A stretch of DNA of 64,000 nt, from positions 11,844,451 through 11,908,450 of the forward strand of contig JACMZG010000008.1 in assembly GCA_018340805.1 (NCBI GenBank), given 5' to 3'. Under the pieces are notes generated by a model. That model ran no database searches and was not told the origin of the DNA. It worked only from the letters and a program-made list of their open reading frames with translations. Both the position numbers and the translations under genes were made by a program. The DNA is from Microvelia longipes. Its lineage: Eukaryota; Arthropoda; Insecta; Hemiptera; Veliidae. Numbering within the stretch: position 1 is the first letter of the stretch; the number at the start of each line of letters is the position of its first letter. Positions 33,030 through 46,681 of the stretch are shown piece by piece.

Positions 33030-35260
33030 TCATTCTGCAAAATATTTTGCAGAAAACCTTGTTCTGCAGATTAGGGTCACCCCTTTCCTCTTCAAGGCCA
33101 TGTTTTACCAAGTTTAAATTAAAAATATTAATCCTTTTGATAGCGTGTTTTTAAGAATTAGCTAGAAACACATATATAGGTACGTATATACATTATGTAT
33201 GCATATTTTATTTATTTATATTGGATTTGTGTCACTCCCGGGCATCGGGCCTGCTAATGTAAACAAGGCTTGACTTTAGCATGGATTTGACTGAGACAAG
33301 CTAGAAAAACAAAATTACGCCAAACCAAACAATACGGTAATGTAATGCGTGTTATATCTACTCTATAAAATTCTGAAGTTACCAGACAGAGGGAATAAAG
33401 ATATTTTAGAGAAATATTATATCGTGAAAACACATTAATTATTACTTTTATACATACAAAAAATCGGGTACAGGTTACATCAGAACTTTTTCTCATCACA
33501 TCAGATTCGCTACGCTCCTCAGCAAAACATATCCTCCCTGCTTTGGACTAGCTTCACTCGTCCTCTGAATATAAAATTTGCCACATTTATACTACAGCAT
33601 ATCTTCGGACTCCCTTCCCCCGTCCTCAGGTAGTAAATGCATCCGTTTCATTCTCAGCAGTCATCCCTACAGCACTGACCACGCTCAATGCTGCTTATCT
33701 TTTATGAACCAACAAAAATTATGGACATACTTGTATTGAAACGAAACTTTGTGTACTTATTTATTAAGTAAGGTAAAGGTGTACACTTGTAATAAATTTT
33801 AACTAATTTGAATTCGACAAAAATTGAACTAATGCTGATAGTGAGATGAAACTTGACAAATATGTTAGTCTTATACATGGCTACATGCGTGCTAAATTTC
33901 AATGAGATGGCATCAATTTTCTGCGTTTTAAGATTTTTTAAATTTTTGTTGAGTCATTATTGCGGGTTAATGACGTCTTAAAAAATATTTTCCAAATAGC
34001 ACAACCACAGCGATTGATTGATTTTCTTAAGTTTTAACTATCTAGCATAAATACTCTAGGAGCTACAATGATAGAAGACACACACAGACAACCAACTTTG
34101 AGGAAAACACTCAGGAGGTTTAAACGGATAATTCCGGTTTCTGTTTTTTTGCAAACACGTTTTTCCTATAAACCTACTGTATAAATGAGGAAAAGTAAAA
34201 ATGAAGTATTCTGAAGTAAGCATCACAAATGTGAAAAAACCCAAGCCTATAGTGTAAAAAGAAACAAGATCTTTTAATACATTGATGTATTACTTGATCC
34301 TTGCACAGGTTATGGTGAATATTAAACACAATTAGACAGACTATTAAAGCACCAGACCTTCACAGCCTAATCAGGTATGTGTAAATATAAATCTCCTGAA
34401 GTGTAATGGCTGGCATAAAATGGAAATGGGATAAAGTGGTGGTTAATAGGTAAAGGGAGGTAAGAGAAAAATGACAAATGAAAACTCTCTTTTTTGGCTA
34501 GACTACACACTAGTGTTTTTGTTCGGGTTTCTCTATTTATCCGTGAATTTTTTATTTATATTTAGTTGTTTTTCCTTCAATTTGATTTTATTGGAGACTA
34601 TTTATTCAATGGTAAATATTATAAAAGTAAAACTAGTACGTCAGCTCAGCTCATACAAGATAGTGATCCAAAATTATATTGATGTAATTCACTGGCTTAT
34701 AGTTTTCTCATTAAGTAGGGTCCCATAGTCTAAGTGCACAGAGGTACATAACAAGATCATTGGGGCTCTCCTGCAATAGTATTTTTGGATCCCCAGAACA
34801 TTCTACATAATGAAAATTTTATTACAGTGAGAACTTAATAACCAAAGTTTACAAAATAACTTAATGTGATATGAAATAAAGAAAAATGTACAATATTAAT
34901 AAAAATGGGTAAAACTGACCATACACCTTACAATGTAAAATTATAATTTAGAATACAAATAATTAAAAAAAGGTATATATTATAAATTAAAAGTCATTGG
35001 GTCGTGATTTTTCTGAGCACACTAACTAATTTAAAAATGAGTGGCTAAAATTAAAAACATAACAATAGAGTCGGGGCAGTATGGAGTCCCACTTACACAG
35101 GGTCTCCAAGAGACATCTTTTCCTGATTGGCAAAGGAAATAATCAAATCTTAATTGCCCCTTTACAACCCCATCCATCAATTTTAATTCATCTTTGTTTC
35201 AACTCTCCAGGCAAAAAACACATTGGGGGCTAAATAAATAAGAAAGCATTCAAAAGTTAT
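33030..35260. other. intergenic stretch between family D/MITE repeats and the IFT172 3' end
   Basis: No gene recognised. 33940-34220 holds a dispersed repeat with CTAGCATAAATACTCTAGGAGCTAC, GACACACACAGACAACCAACTTTG and AAACACTCAGGAGG; an inverted relative is at 47150-47300 and weaker ones at 35520-35670 and 50760-51010. 34950-35290 shares AAAGTTAT-GTG-CCCA-AGAAAC with 44370-44430. Confidence 0.4.
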
Positions 35261-35297
35261 CGTGTCCCATAGAAACATTTATGACACAAAAAATCTT

Positions 35298-35298
35298 A

Positions 35299-35331
<33 letters not shown>

Positions 35332-35338
35332 ATATATA

Positions 35339-35412
<74 letters not shown>

Positions 35413-35420
35413 GCATGTAT
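35298..35420. repeat. (AT)n microsatellite
   Basis: About 120 bases of TA repeats just beyond the IFT172 stop codon. Confidence 0.95.
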
Positions 35421-35702
35421 ATCTATATATTCTTGATCAGGGAGACCCATCTTTCAAGAAATCTACCTCCCCCACTCCCCTCCTTCGTGACCCCAACCTC
35501 ATAACCTCAATTTTTTTCTTTGAAAATTTGCTAAAAACACTCAACAGGTCTTAAAAACACAGATAATTTAGGTAAAATATCGGTTCAGGACTTTTAGCGG
35601 AAACTAACAGTTTCTTAAATCATACCATGGAATATATGAGGAAAGGAAAAACAAACAAAATATGAAGTTTTAATAATTTTTTTAACAAAAGAATTAAAAT
35701 GA

Positions 35703-35831
35703 CTAGATTAAAGAGAAGTTGGGAGCAGATCCAGCCCACTTGGTAATAAAAGTAAAAATATCAGCCAAATTTGAGTTACCAGGTTCCATTCTGAGGGCCA
35801 TATTGAGCGAGGTCCAGTCATGAGAATTTGC
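35703..35831 (-). CDS. IFT172: IFT172 terminal exon
   Basis: [20 protein letters not shown] to [12 protein letters not shown] and TAG. It matches the conserved end of the family (N-x-x-x-W and FI-x-x-W-x-G). No AATAAA was seen in the first ~60 bases after the stop. Confidence 0.92.
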   Translation of the reverse strand, partial: ANSHDWTSLNMALRMEPGNSNLADIFTFITKWAGSAPNFSLI

Positions 35832-38800
35832 CTGCAAATAAATATTTTGGCATGTTACATATCAATGAAAAATTAACAAATTAGGATAATATTGCATAAT
35901 TATTTTTTTATGTTCCATTGATTTTTTTTGTATTCCCTCTTCATTTTTATTTATTTGTTTTTTTTTGTACACCTAGCACTCAAATTTTGATTGATAATTT
36001 CTTAAAGAATCCCTCTTACAGGAATATCTTGTAAAATTTCAAAAAATTATGCATAATATATTTAAATACGTTTTTAATTGTGTATACGTTTAGTTCATCA
36101 TTAGAATTATTTTGTGTTTATTTATTTCTGTTGTTTATTGTAATATTTGTTTTGTGAAATAAAGAGCTTTAAAAAATAACAAATTAGGACAATAGAGATA
36201 AGGATGCAAAATCAACATAATCAGGGATTCAAGAGGCGTTAACCAAATAAATAAATAAATAAATCATTTTATTTCCTTTCACCTTTTACAGGGATTAGAT
36301 ATCGTCAATAAATTTAACAATATATATAATTTTGTTGATATTTCAAAAAATAAATAAAAAATTCTATATAGTTTACTGTGGGTAATATAAAATTTAAACA
36401 AATAATAATTATGTTTAGAATATTAAAAAAATTAAAATATATCTTCTAAGTATTCTATATAATCATAATATTCTTTTGCCATTAAAATTTGTTTAATTTC
36501 TTGTTTAAATTTTTTAATATTATTTATGTTTTTAACACATTGTGGTAACTTATTATACATTTTAGAACCCATATACATGGGTGTTTTTCTGTATCTTTCT
36601 AATTTAAATTTATTGATTTCTAGAACACCAGTATTTCTAGTAAAGTAATTTCCTTTTTTTAGTTTTTTAAACCAGTCAATATATTAATAAACAAAAATTA
36701 AAATATTATAAATGTATTGAGATGGTACTGTTAGGAGCCCTAGTGTTTTAAATTTTCCTTTACAGGATTCTCTACGTTTTAATCCTAGGATGGTCCTAAC
36801 TGCTCTTTTTTTGTTTTATAAATATATCTTGCCAGTTACTAGAAGCCCCCCCCCCCTGTACTATAGCATAAGATAGTATCGAATTAAACCTGGCATGATA
36901 GAGAGAAATGAGTCTTCTCATCTTCTATTTGTCTATAGTACTTTAACAGGTAACAAACTGAAGAGAGTCTAGATTTTAGTTTAGTAACTTGTTTTGTCCA
37001 GTCTAGGTTAGTTTGGAGAGTAACTCCCAGTAGTTTAATATTATCAGTAACTTCAATCTCTTCTATTTCTTTTATATTTGTATTATTTTGACTTTTAGGA
37101 TTTATGATCATAATGCCAATAAATAAAATGCCAAAATGCAAATAAATAAAAATTTCTCTCTGTAGGGAAGTAATTCTGGCACCAAATTAATCAGGGAAAG
37201 CAAGCTGAAAATTAAAGTAAGCCTATACATATAGGGAGGAGGAGCATTCGGAGATAAAATTGCTTTAACATATCAATCAGTCCCCCAGCTTTTTGACTTT
37301 TTTATTGTGACAAAACCTAATAATTGACAAAACTTAAACTGTAACCAAACTCTATACACCATTAAGTGTAGCTGACTAAAAATGTATTGTTCATTGCATG
37401 GATCCAATTGTTTTAACGATTACATTATATATTTTTACTCTTTTGGGATCTTGGAAGGCAATTATTAATTTAATTTTTTTTAGTTATTACTGTGGAGTAT
37501 AGCTATTAATCCATTTTTTAATGAAAATATTTATTTATATACTCCAGGTTACTTTCTTACAAAGTTTCTCAATTGTCAAAATTTTAAAAAGAAATAAAAA
37601 AAATGAAAAGTTAAAATTTTATTTTTAATACAATATTGTTTGCATGTAGCATCATGTTTAGCATTATGATACGGAAAGCTTTTTTGCAAAGTAAAAATAT
37701 TGACTATAGGGGCTGCTCCCTGTACTTTAATACAATAGAGCATACATGAATGAAAATGCGCATAGTAAGCAAGCTCATGGTATAAATTTCTAAGTTAAAC
37801 TAAGTTTACGTAGCAAGAATAAAATTGCAGGTAAGTGTTCTATCTAGGGACATTCTTAAGTATTTTAATGGGTGACATATTTATATTATTATAATCATAT
37901 TTAAGAGTGTGAGTTAAGATCTGGGTTTTTATTAATTTAAAGTTAACATATTTACCATAAAACCAGTCATTTGCATGCTTTAAAATATCATCCATTTTAT
38001 TAACTATTTTATCAAGCTTCTTCCCACTAACAGCATATGTTAAGATGTTACAACATGAAATCATCCAGGGGCCCTTTTATCACTGTTGGTTGGGCCCTTA
38101 CAATACCTTGTTCAACTCAGAGCAAAAAAGAGACTTAAATGCAATGGCCCATGATTTAGCTCAGTAACAGACCTGTCTATTAGATGGTGAGAAAGTAACA
38201 TTAGGTCTTCTGGAAGGTAACGATAATACAGGCCATCCGGAAACTAAACATGGTGGACAATCTCCCAGGCTGCTGCCGTATACTCCTCTACTATCTAATG
38301 GCAGAGACTGAAATTAAACATATTTTTTTACATAAACATATAAATATTAACAAAAATAAAGCCAATAAATAATAAACTAATGATTCACTAATTCAAGAAA
38401 ATATTGTGATATTGTTTAATTAACATTTCAGTACAAATTCCTTTTTTAGGTGCTATATTGGCAGTTCTGGTTTATTTTCTTCATGTCATATTGTGTATAT
38501 GATAGTAAGATCATTGCGTAAACTTCAAGCATTTACAATTCTATGTTCTGAATAATTATTCCTATAAATTACTCCATAAAATAAAATAAGTACATTAATG
38601 ATTTAACAAATTGTTAATTTACAATATATTTTCAGTTATTCTGCTGGAAAGCATGATCTGATTTCTATTTATTGTCTTATAATTATTTATTATCATACAT
38701 AAAATAAAATAATTTATTATCTATATATTCATTCAAGTAACCAACCAGCTCTATTGAATTTGTCAAAATGCAAAAATCAAGAGTTCTGAGAAAAATATTA

Positions 38801-41800
38801 AACAAAAAACCAAGACAGAACATCTGAACATCTGTTCACATTTTAATTTGGAACATTTTAGAGCATGTTTCAACCTCAAGAAGAGCAATTGTCTCTACAA
38901 AGTAAGTAAAAATTAAAACAACTATTTTTTATCTTAATAGGTTTAAATCTAGACAATAACCTACACAAATAACCTTTGAAAAATATGCTACATCTAAGAC
39001 TTTTACTATATACTTTAAAACACAAGTATTTTTACTTTTTTAAAGATTACCCATGTTTTTAACAGAACATTTAGACGATGCAAGATTCTGTAGGTCTAAG
39101 ATAACTGTACTCTATACTATAATACAAACCATATCAATATTCTGATCCATCGAGACAGCTAGAACCCACTGCCTGACATCGTCCAGCTGCTGTTGTGTCA
39201 AGGTAATGCTTTCCTTTGGATATCTTGACTGCTGTAAGACATCCCGTGGGAAGTCTGTACATGTGAGATCACTATAGTCTATAACAGTACTACCTTCCTC
39301 CAACGCCTCCACCAGGTCTAGGCAATGGTTCAGAAACACAAAGCCTTCACTAGTCCGCCCCATTTCCTAAAAGTAAATAAAAAATAAACAACTTTAAACA
39401 TGAAATAATGAATTAAAGTTTAAGTTTTTGAGAAGTGTAAAATGGGCGAGTGTCACCCACCACTTACTCATGGTGTTAATGATAACAAATAATAACATAA
39501 GATCATAGAGGTATTATTAAAGAGGGGCCCTATAGATTAAATTTTGAAACATCGAGTAACTTGAACTACAAGTAACCCGACCACATTGCTTGTAAATATA
39601 ATCAAATAATCAGTACAAAATGACAATAACTTATATAGTAAAACGTTAAAAATACAAATGAAAACACAATCAATGTGCGGAAAACTAATAAATTTATTAA
39701 TTATATCCTAAACTCACTCTTCAGAGCCCCTGAGAGCCCTAAAATGGTGTTTCAGTCCTCTTAATGTATTTAAATAGACAATGCCCCATGGTGATAAATG
39801 ATTCGAGATAATATCGGAAAAGAAAAATAACAAGACCATGGACATTTCCTTTTTTTTAATTTTGCTAATTTTGCTGAAACTACAAACCTACAACCCTAAG
39901 ACCTATGTGCTATTGTAAATGGAAAGTTTCCTTAGCATCAATATCAGATTTATAGAATGCTTCATCAGTCATTATTTATATTTTTGTACACAATAAATTA
40001 TGATTATAGGAGCATTACTTAAGCCTGAGAGAGAGTTATGTCAAAACATGAACATACAGAGTAATAGGGAGGTATACTAGAAAATTACTTAAGTTTGAAT
40101 TAGACTATGTCATACACATACATACATAGCTTGTCATTGTAGGAAACAACTAGAGTTAAAGTTAGACTTGCGTGTTTTTGACATATGTATAGACATATAT
40201 TATATATGAAATTAAATTAAAATTTTAAATACTTTATTTAAAATTAAAATTTAAAAGCAGAAAGTTACCTTAGCATCGACACCAGCTTCATAGAATGCTT
40301 TATCTGGAGGTATTATGTGGGTATATCTCAGTAGAGCTATAGATATTTTGGTAGCTATAGCTTTCAAGTTTGGTATGGCTGTACATACACTCCTGACAGA
40401 GTAATAATGAGACACTTCTATTATCTCACTGAACTCATTGTAGATCTGTTCTTCTCTGACCCGGGATAGTTCTTCCACCTCATAGATCAAAGCAAACAGA
40501 GTTAACTAATTATGCTAAATAATAGTTTACTATAGTTGCTATAGTAAAATTAACTTAAATAATGCATGATAATATATTTTTATATATTTTTTATATTTTA
40601 ATATTAAAAATTATAATTATATTTATAATTAAAATATATTTTATTTCATATATAATTTTGTCTGCATTCAGTCTCAAATGTGTATAACAACTAGACTCAA
40701 AAAAGAAAAAATAATTTCTTCTCACCGGTACTGAGGATGACCCTTATTGGGTTGAAAGCCAATTTTACTATCATTATATGCTTAAAACTATAATTGTGGA
40801 TAGATCTTTATTTGAATCCTTATATAATTTTGTTATAAAAAATCATTAATCAATGGTTTAAAGAAATCTAAGACATGAAATGAATTAATTTCTATCTATA
40901 TTTATATGTGTAAATATTATAAATGATAACTACGCAAACTCCAAAAAAAACCTCACACGAAGAACCACAACCATCAGGATGACTTACAAGAGTGATAGTT
41001 AAAAATGTAAAAAATAAAAATAAAACTGTTAACATTTATAAGTAAATAAATGGTATTGTATTGTATTGCTATATCACAGTAATAACTGAATTTATAAACT
41101 AATTAGAAGTAGTTTTGATGGCTTAGCTACGTAAATACAAAGAGACCAATACTTGAAGGAAGGGATAGAACAGCTCTTATCTTGGTATGACTAATGACTT
41201 GACGTCATTTTTGTATTTTTTATAATAATTAAAATTTATGTAAATATTAAATTATTTTCCCACTAATTTGTCTTAAATTAAGTAAAATTAATTTAAACTA
41301 AGTCTTAATGATTATTTATCGCATAAGTTCTGTAACTATCTGTGTTGTATAAAAAGATTTAAGAAGATTTCACTGAAAAATTCTTATCGTTTGTAGACTG
41401 TGTTATACACATGTGCTACGATAGGGGTTGCAGAGGGATGAGAAGTCTCTAGTATCCCTCTAGGGTGATTCTTTAGTATGACAAAGGTTAAAATCAGTTG
41501 ATAACGAGGGAAAATAATGCAAGGGAGCCAGTGAGGGGAGTCCTGGATGTTAAACCACACCCTTAATGTCATATCAGACCAACCTCATTGGTTTCTCAAC
41601 ACTATTTTCCTACACTGTCATCTAATTTTAACCATGAGTCATAATATAGTAGGAGTAAGTCCTGTTACAGCACCCAGTGGAAACTGTACTTCTAGACCCC
41701 TTATCACAATGTTATATAACCTAAGTCCTCCCTCTAAGCATTAGTCACTTTGTGTAAATATAAATAATACACGCATTTCAATAATATCAAAAATCTGACA

Positions 41801-43502
41801 ATATTTAAATCAAAAGCTGACAATCTGACAATATTTAATAATTATCAAAAAAGCTGACAATATTTAAATAATATAAAAGCTGACAATATTTAAATAATAT
41901 CAAAAAGCTGACAATATTTAAATGAGACCTCAAAAAGCTGACAATATTGTAAATAATATCAAAAAGCTGGACAAATATTAAATGAATATCAAAAAGCTTG
42001 ACAATATTTAAATAATACAAAAGTGACAATATTTAAATAATATCAAAAAGCTGACCAATATTTAAATAATAATCAAAAAAGCTGACAATTTTAAATAATA
42101 TCAAAGCTGACAATATTTAAATAATATCAAAAAGCTGACAATATTTAAATAATATCAAAAAGCTGACAATATTTAAATAATATCAAAAAGCTGACAATAT
42201 TTAAATAATATCAAAAAAGCTTTAAATAATACCAAAGGACAATATTTATAGATAAAATATTACATGGCTACATGCTGAGGACTTCCCTACTTATAGGCTT
42301 AATAATATTATATAATTATAAAATAAATCACATAAATTTCACTTCAAGTAAAAAAATCAATAGCAACTAAACCCACCAATTGATGAAACATATCTCGTAG
42401 ATTGGACCATAAATTATAATCAGCCTGATCCCTGGATATAGATAAACAATCAACTGCTATCTTTCTATAAATATTGAAATTTTGAGAAATAGCTGGAGCA
42501 CCATACTCTCTGAAAACTTCCAGCGCTTCCTGGGAGGACCCGTTCTGAAAATGTATTTGTTTTATTTTCTCAATAATCAATTAAAATAAAGAAGAAGAAA
42601 AAAATATATTTTTTTAAATTCTCATAAGTCTGGGTAGATGATGAGCACAAACTTATTGAATCAAATACATATTTTGGACAATATAAAGCTGGGTTAGTTA
42701 TACTTATTTTTTCTTGATTGACTCAAAGTCCTTAGTTTATGAATCTAAATCTAAATTAAAAAGAATCCTCCATCTGGAAAAAAAATTAATCTCTACCACT
42801 AAATATTACTGTAACTGCAAAAGCACTCAATAAAGAAACATTATATACAAATAAACCAATAATTTATTCACCTTTTCATGATGATATCTCAAATTTTCTG
42901 TTGGACAAGTAAGCTCAAACCCTTTAAAAATTGGCTATATTAAATAAAATGGCAACTTATAGTCTTAAAACTCAAGTCTTTTTAGCTTGATTTAAAATAT
43001 ACTACTGTTTACGCCATACTGACAAAAATGTCTAATACGCATGGCTGAGCCAGAAGAACTGACTAAAAAACAAGAAATCAACTTAATTAATTACATAAGG
43101 AGAGACAAACTTTACCTTAATTAGATGTGTTGCATACAAAGCTAGATACTTATTAAACAGATTCGGTCCGTGAGGCTTAGACAGATCCAGCACTCTGGTG
43201 AACTGGCCTTGTTGACACAGAGCATCTAGCTTCGATATGATGTCCACATCACTGACTGAACTAACAGACTCTTTGTACTGAGTTTCCACGTAGGACTCCA
43301 ATCTAAACAGATGCATCAATCAAGAGTTATATGAAGGTTGAGAACTAGTCCCTCACACAGGTCAATCCTCGAGGGATTGTTTTTATTCTTCTACCACAAG
43401 GAAAATTCCATGGTAAAATACTGTATTTTATGTAAAAATGTATTATATTCTAATGCTGTTTATATATATATAATATATATAATATATATATTAATATTAT
43501 AT

Positions 43503-43539
<37 letters not shown>

Positions 43540-44537
43540 CTACTTTAGTAAAATTCAATTTGTAATTATATTTTTTTATTCTGTTGGAAGTAACATTAAT
43601 GTAAATATTTTTAATATTTGATATATTTTGTACTTATATTTGTAAGAAAAAAAACAATGAAAGGATTTTTTGATTTGATTTGATAGTAAATGAGGCTATC
43701 CTCAACTTCTGAATCCCTTCTCTCTACTTGCATCAGAAAATGGAAAATTATAAAATTGAAAACAAGGAAATATAAAAAATCAAAACAGTTTAATAATGAT
43801 ATTTATAAGCAAGAGGTCATCAGCCTCCGTTGCTATGCAGAGTCCACTCTGTGTGGCCCCCGTGTCTCCGTTTGGCAGCTTCTCAGCCACATGGATGTTG
43901 CCCTATATTAGTTTGTCATACTACCAGTTGATATAAGTGGCATACTGCCACAATATAAGCCAATTTACAAATGTATTTGTAAAAAAAACTTGATTTGTTT
44001 ACATTATGTTGATATGTCATATTATGTTGTGTACATTATATATTGTGTTACATTATGTTGATATGTTTACATTATATATGTCAATAAAAAAAACTGGAAG
44101 TAGAACTATAAATAAAATTTTACTTCAAACATAACTAGTTAATAGATAGAATAAGAAAACTTTTATTTCCATTAACTTACATAACAATAGGAAAAGTCAT
44201 TTAATACAAAAATCTATAGATTAAAAATCATTAACATCTAAAAAAGGTAGCACATGTATAAAAAAGTTGTTTGATTTTTTTGAAATTTTTGCTGAGTCAT
44301 TGTGTGTAAAAGATATTACACATGTTTTAAAATCAGTAGAGTTCATTAATGAGGTTGATTTTCATTTTAATCTGAGAAAGCATTTGAAAGTTATTGTGAC
44401 CCACAGAAACGTCTAGGTATAAATTCACATATGTATAACACACCACACACACCACAATATACATTATTACATACATCATATATATAATATATATATGTAT
44501 ATATGTATCTATGTATATATATTATATATATATATAG

Positions 44538-44579
<42 letters not shown>

Positions 44580-44589
44580 GTTATATATG

Positions 44590-44621
<32 letters not shown>

Positions 44622-46570
44622 ATTATATATATATATATATATATTATATTATATATATACATTACAGTGTGTCATATTAAAGTGTCCACCAAAGAAGGAT
44701 TGATAGCACTCCTTCAAAGGGGAACAAAGAAGTTTATAATAAAATCCGGATCTCCAACCGTTTTCCCACAAGGCCAATTTAATATTTAAAAATTATTTTG
44801 ACCTCACTATCATAAAATTGAAAGCGTTTAAACTGTTTAACTAGAANNNNNNNNNNNNNNNNNNNNNNNNNNNNNNNNNNNNNNNNNNNNNNNNNNNNNN
44901 NNNNNNNNNNNNNNNNNNNNNNNNNNNNNNNNNNNNNNNNNNNNNNNNNNNNNNNNNNNNNNNNNNNNNNNNNNNNNNNNNNNNNNNNNNNNNNNNNNNN
45001 NNNNNNNNNNNNNNNNNNNNNNNNNNNNNNNNNNNNNNNNNNNNNNNNNNNNNNNNNNNNNNNNNNNNNNNNNNNNNNNNNNNNNNNNNNNNNNNNNNNN
45101 NNNNNNNNNNNNNNNNNNNNNNNNNNNNNNNNNNNNNNNNNNNNNNNNNNNNNNNNNNNNNNNNNNNNNNNNNNNNNNNNNNNNNNNNNNNNNNNNNNNN
45201 NNNNNNNNNNNNNNNNNNNNNNNNNNNNNNNNNNNNNNNNNNNNNNNNNNNNNNNNNNNNNNNNNNNNNNNNNNNNNNNNNNNNNNNNNNNNNNNNNNNN
45301 NNNNNNNNNNNNNNNNNNNNNNNNNNNNNNNNNNNNNNNNNNNNNNNNNNNNNNNNNNNNNNNNNNNNNNNNNNNNNNNNNNNNNNNNNNNNNNNNNNNN
45401 NNNNNNNNNNNNNNNNNNNNNNNNNNNNNNNNNNNNNNNNNNNNNNNNNNNNNNNNNNNNNNNNNNNNNNNNNNNNNNNNNNNNNNNNNNNNNNNNNNNN
45501 NNNNNNNNNNNNNNNNNNNNNNNNNNNNNNNNNNNNNNNNNNNNNNNNNNNNNNNNNNNNNNNNNNNNNNNNNNNNNNNNNNNNNNNNNNNNNNNNNNNN
45601 NNNNNNNNNNNNNNNNNNNNNNNNNNNNNNNNNNNNNNNNNNNNTGGAACACTGATAATTTTGGCATTAAATTAAAATTATTTAGCAGCTGTTTATGAAT
45701 CGACAGATTTTTATTAAGTCGTCAGATTTTGTTTCATGTTTGTTATATTTAGTTTAAGTATATAAAGTTACAAAATTAGAACGTTATCAAAACTAAATCT
45801 GTAAAACTAAAGTTAAGTTACTAAAAACATAATGAGTGTGAAGAACACAGTGAAGTGAATAAAGATAACAACATTGTTGACATTGACGAGTTATTGGACA
45901 ACACTCCACTGATATTGTCAGCGTTGCATCTACTCAAATCAGTTTTTACTGCCTGTAAAATCTCGCAGCAAGGTATTTTTTCTGCCGTTAGTAGATAAAA
46001 TAGTATATGCTACTATGCAGCAAAGGAAACATTGCAGACTCGTGCAATTAATTACCTGCCTCGGCTTACGCCTCTGCAGGTAATTTCCATAGCCCACCTC
46101 GCTTCGGCTCGGGGCAAATTTATAAAACTCGTCTGCAAAATTCCATTTTGCTGCCTATTAGCATAATATACTATTATTTACCTCCTAGAGTCTAAATCGT
46201 ATTATAAGTTTACTTTCGAAAGAAAAATATTTTGTTAAAATAACACATTATTTTCTCTTTTAATACGACAAAATTATCAGTTTTTGCACTTCTTAGCAAC
46301 AATAGCTTACTTTTTGACTATTGAATGTATAAAAATATTCACATTTACTTAAAGGGAAATCATAAGAGAAGTTTTTTGCGTTCTTGGGTGAACTTTTGCT
46401 CATCTCTTACTTCCCCTAATGCCCTACCACAAATATTCCATAAAATTAACTTTTTTAAAAAAATCATTTTTCATGCAAATTTTTGGGCAGTGGTTCCAAA
46501 ATATTTGACATAGTTGGTAGCTGTCCTTTAGAAAATTTACTCGCTATATATAATATATATATATATATAT

Positions 46571-46619
<49 letters not shown>

Positions 46620-46621
46620 TA

Positions 46622-46681
<60 letters not shown>

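Noticed and set aside
33254..33902. Short ORFs on the minus strand
   Set aside because: No domain, no conservation signal and no splice context; chance frames.
44495..44680. Tyr/Ile-rich ORFs in AT runs (also 35262-35504, 43338-43565, 54923-55207)
   Set aside because: Translations of TA dinucleotide repeats.
44837..45667. 276-codon ORF on the minus strand
   Set aside because: It is almost entirely undetermined bases.
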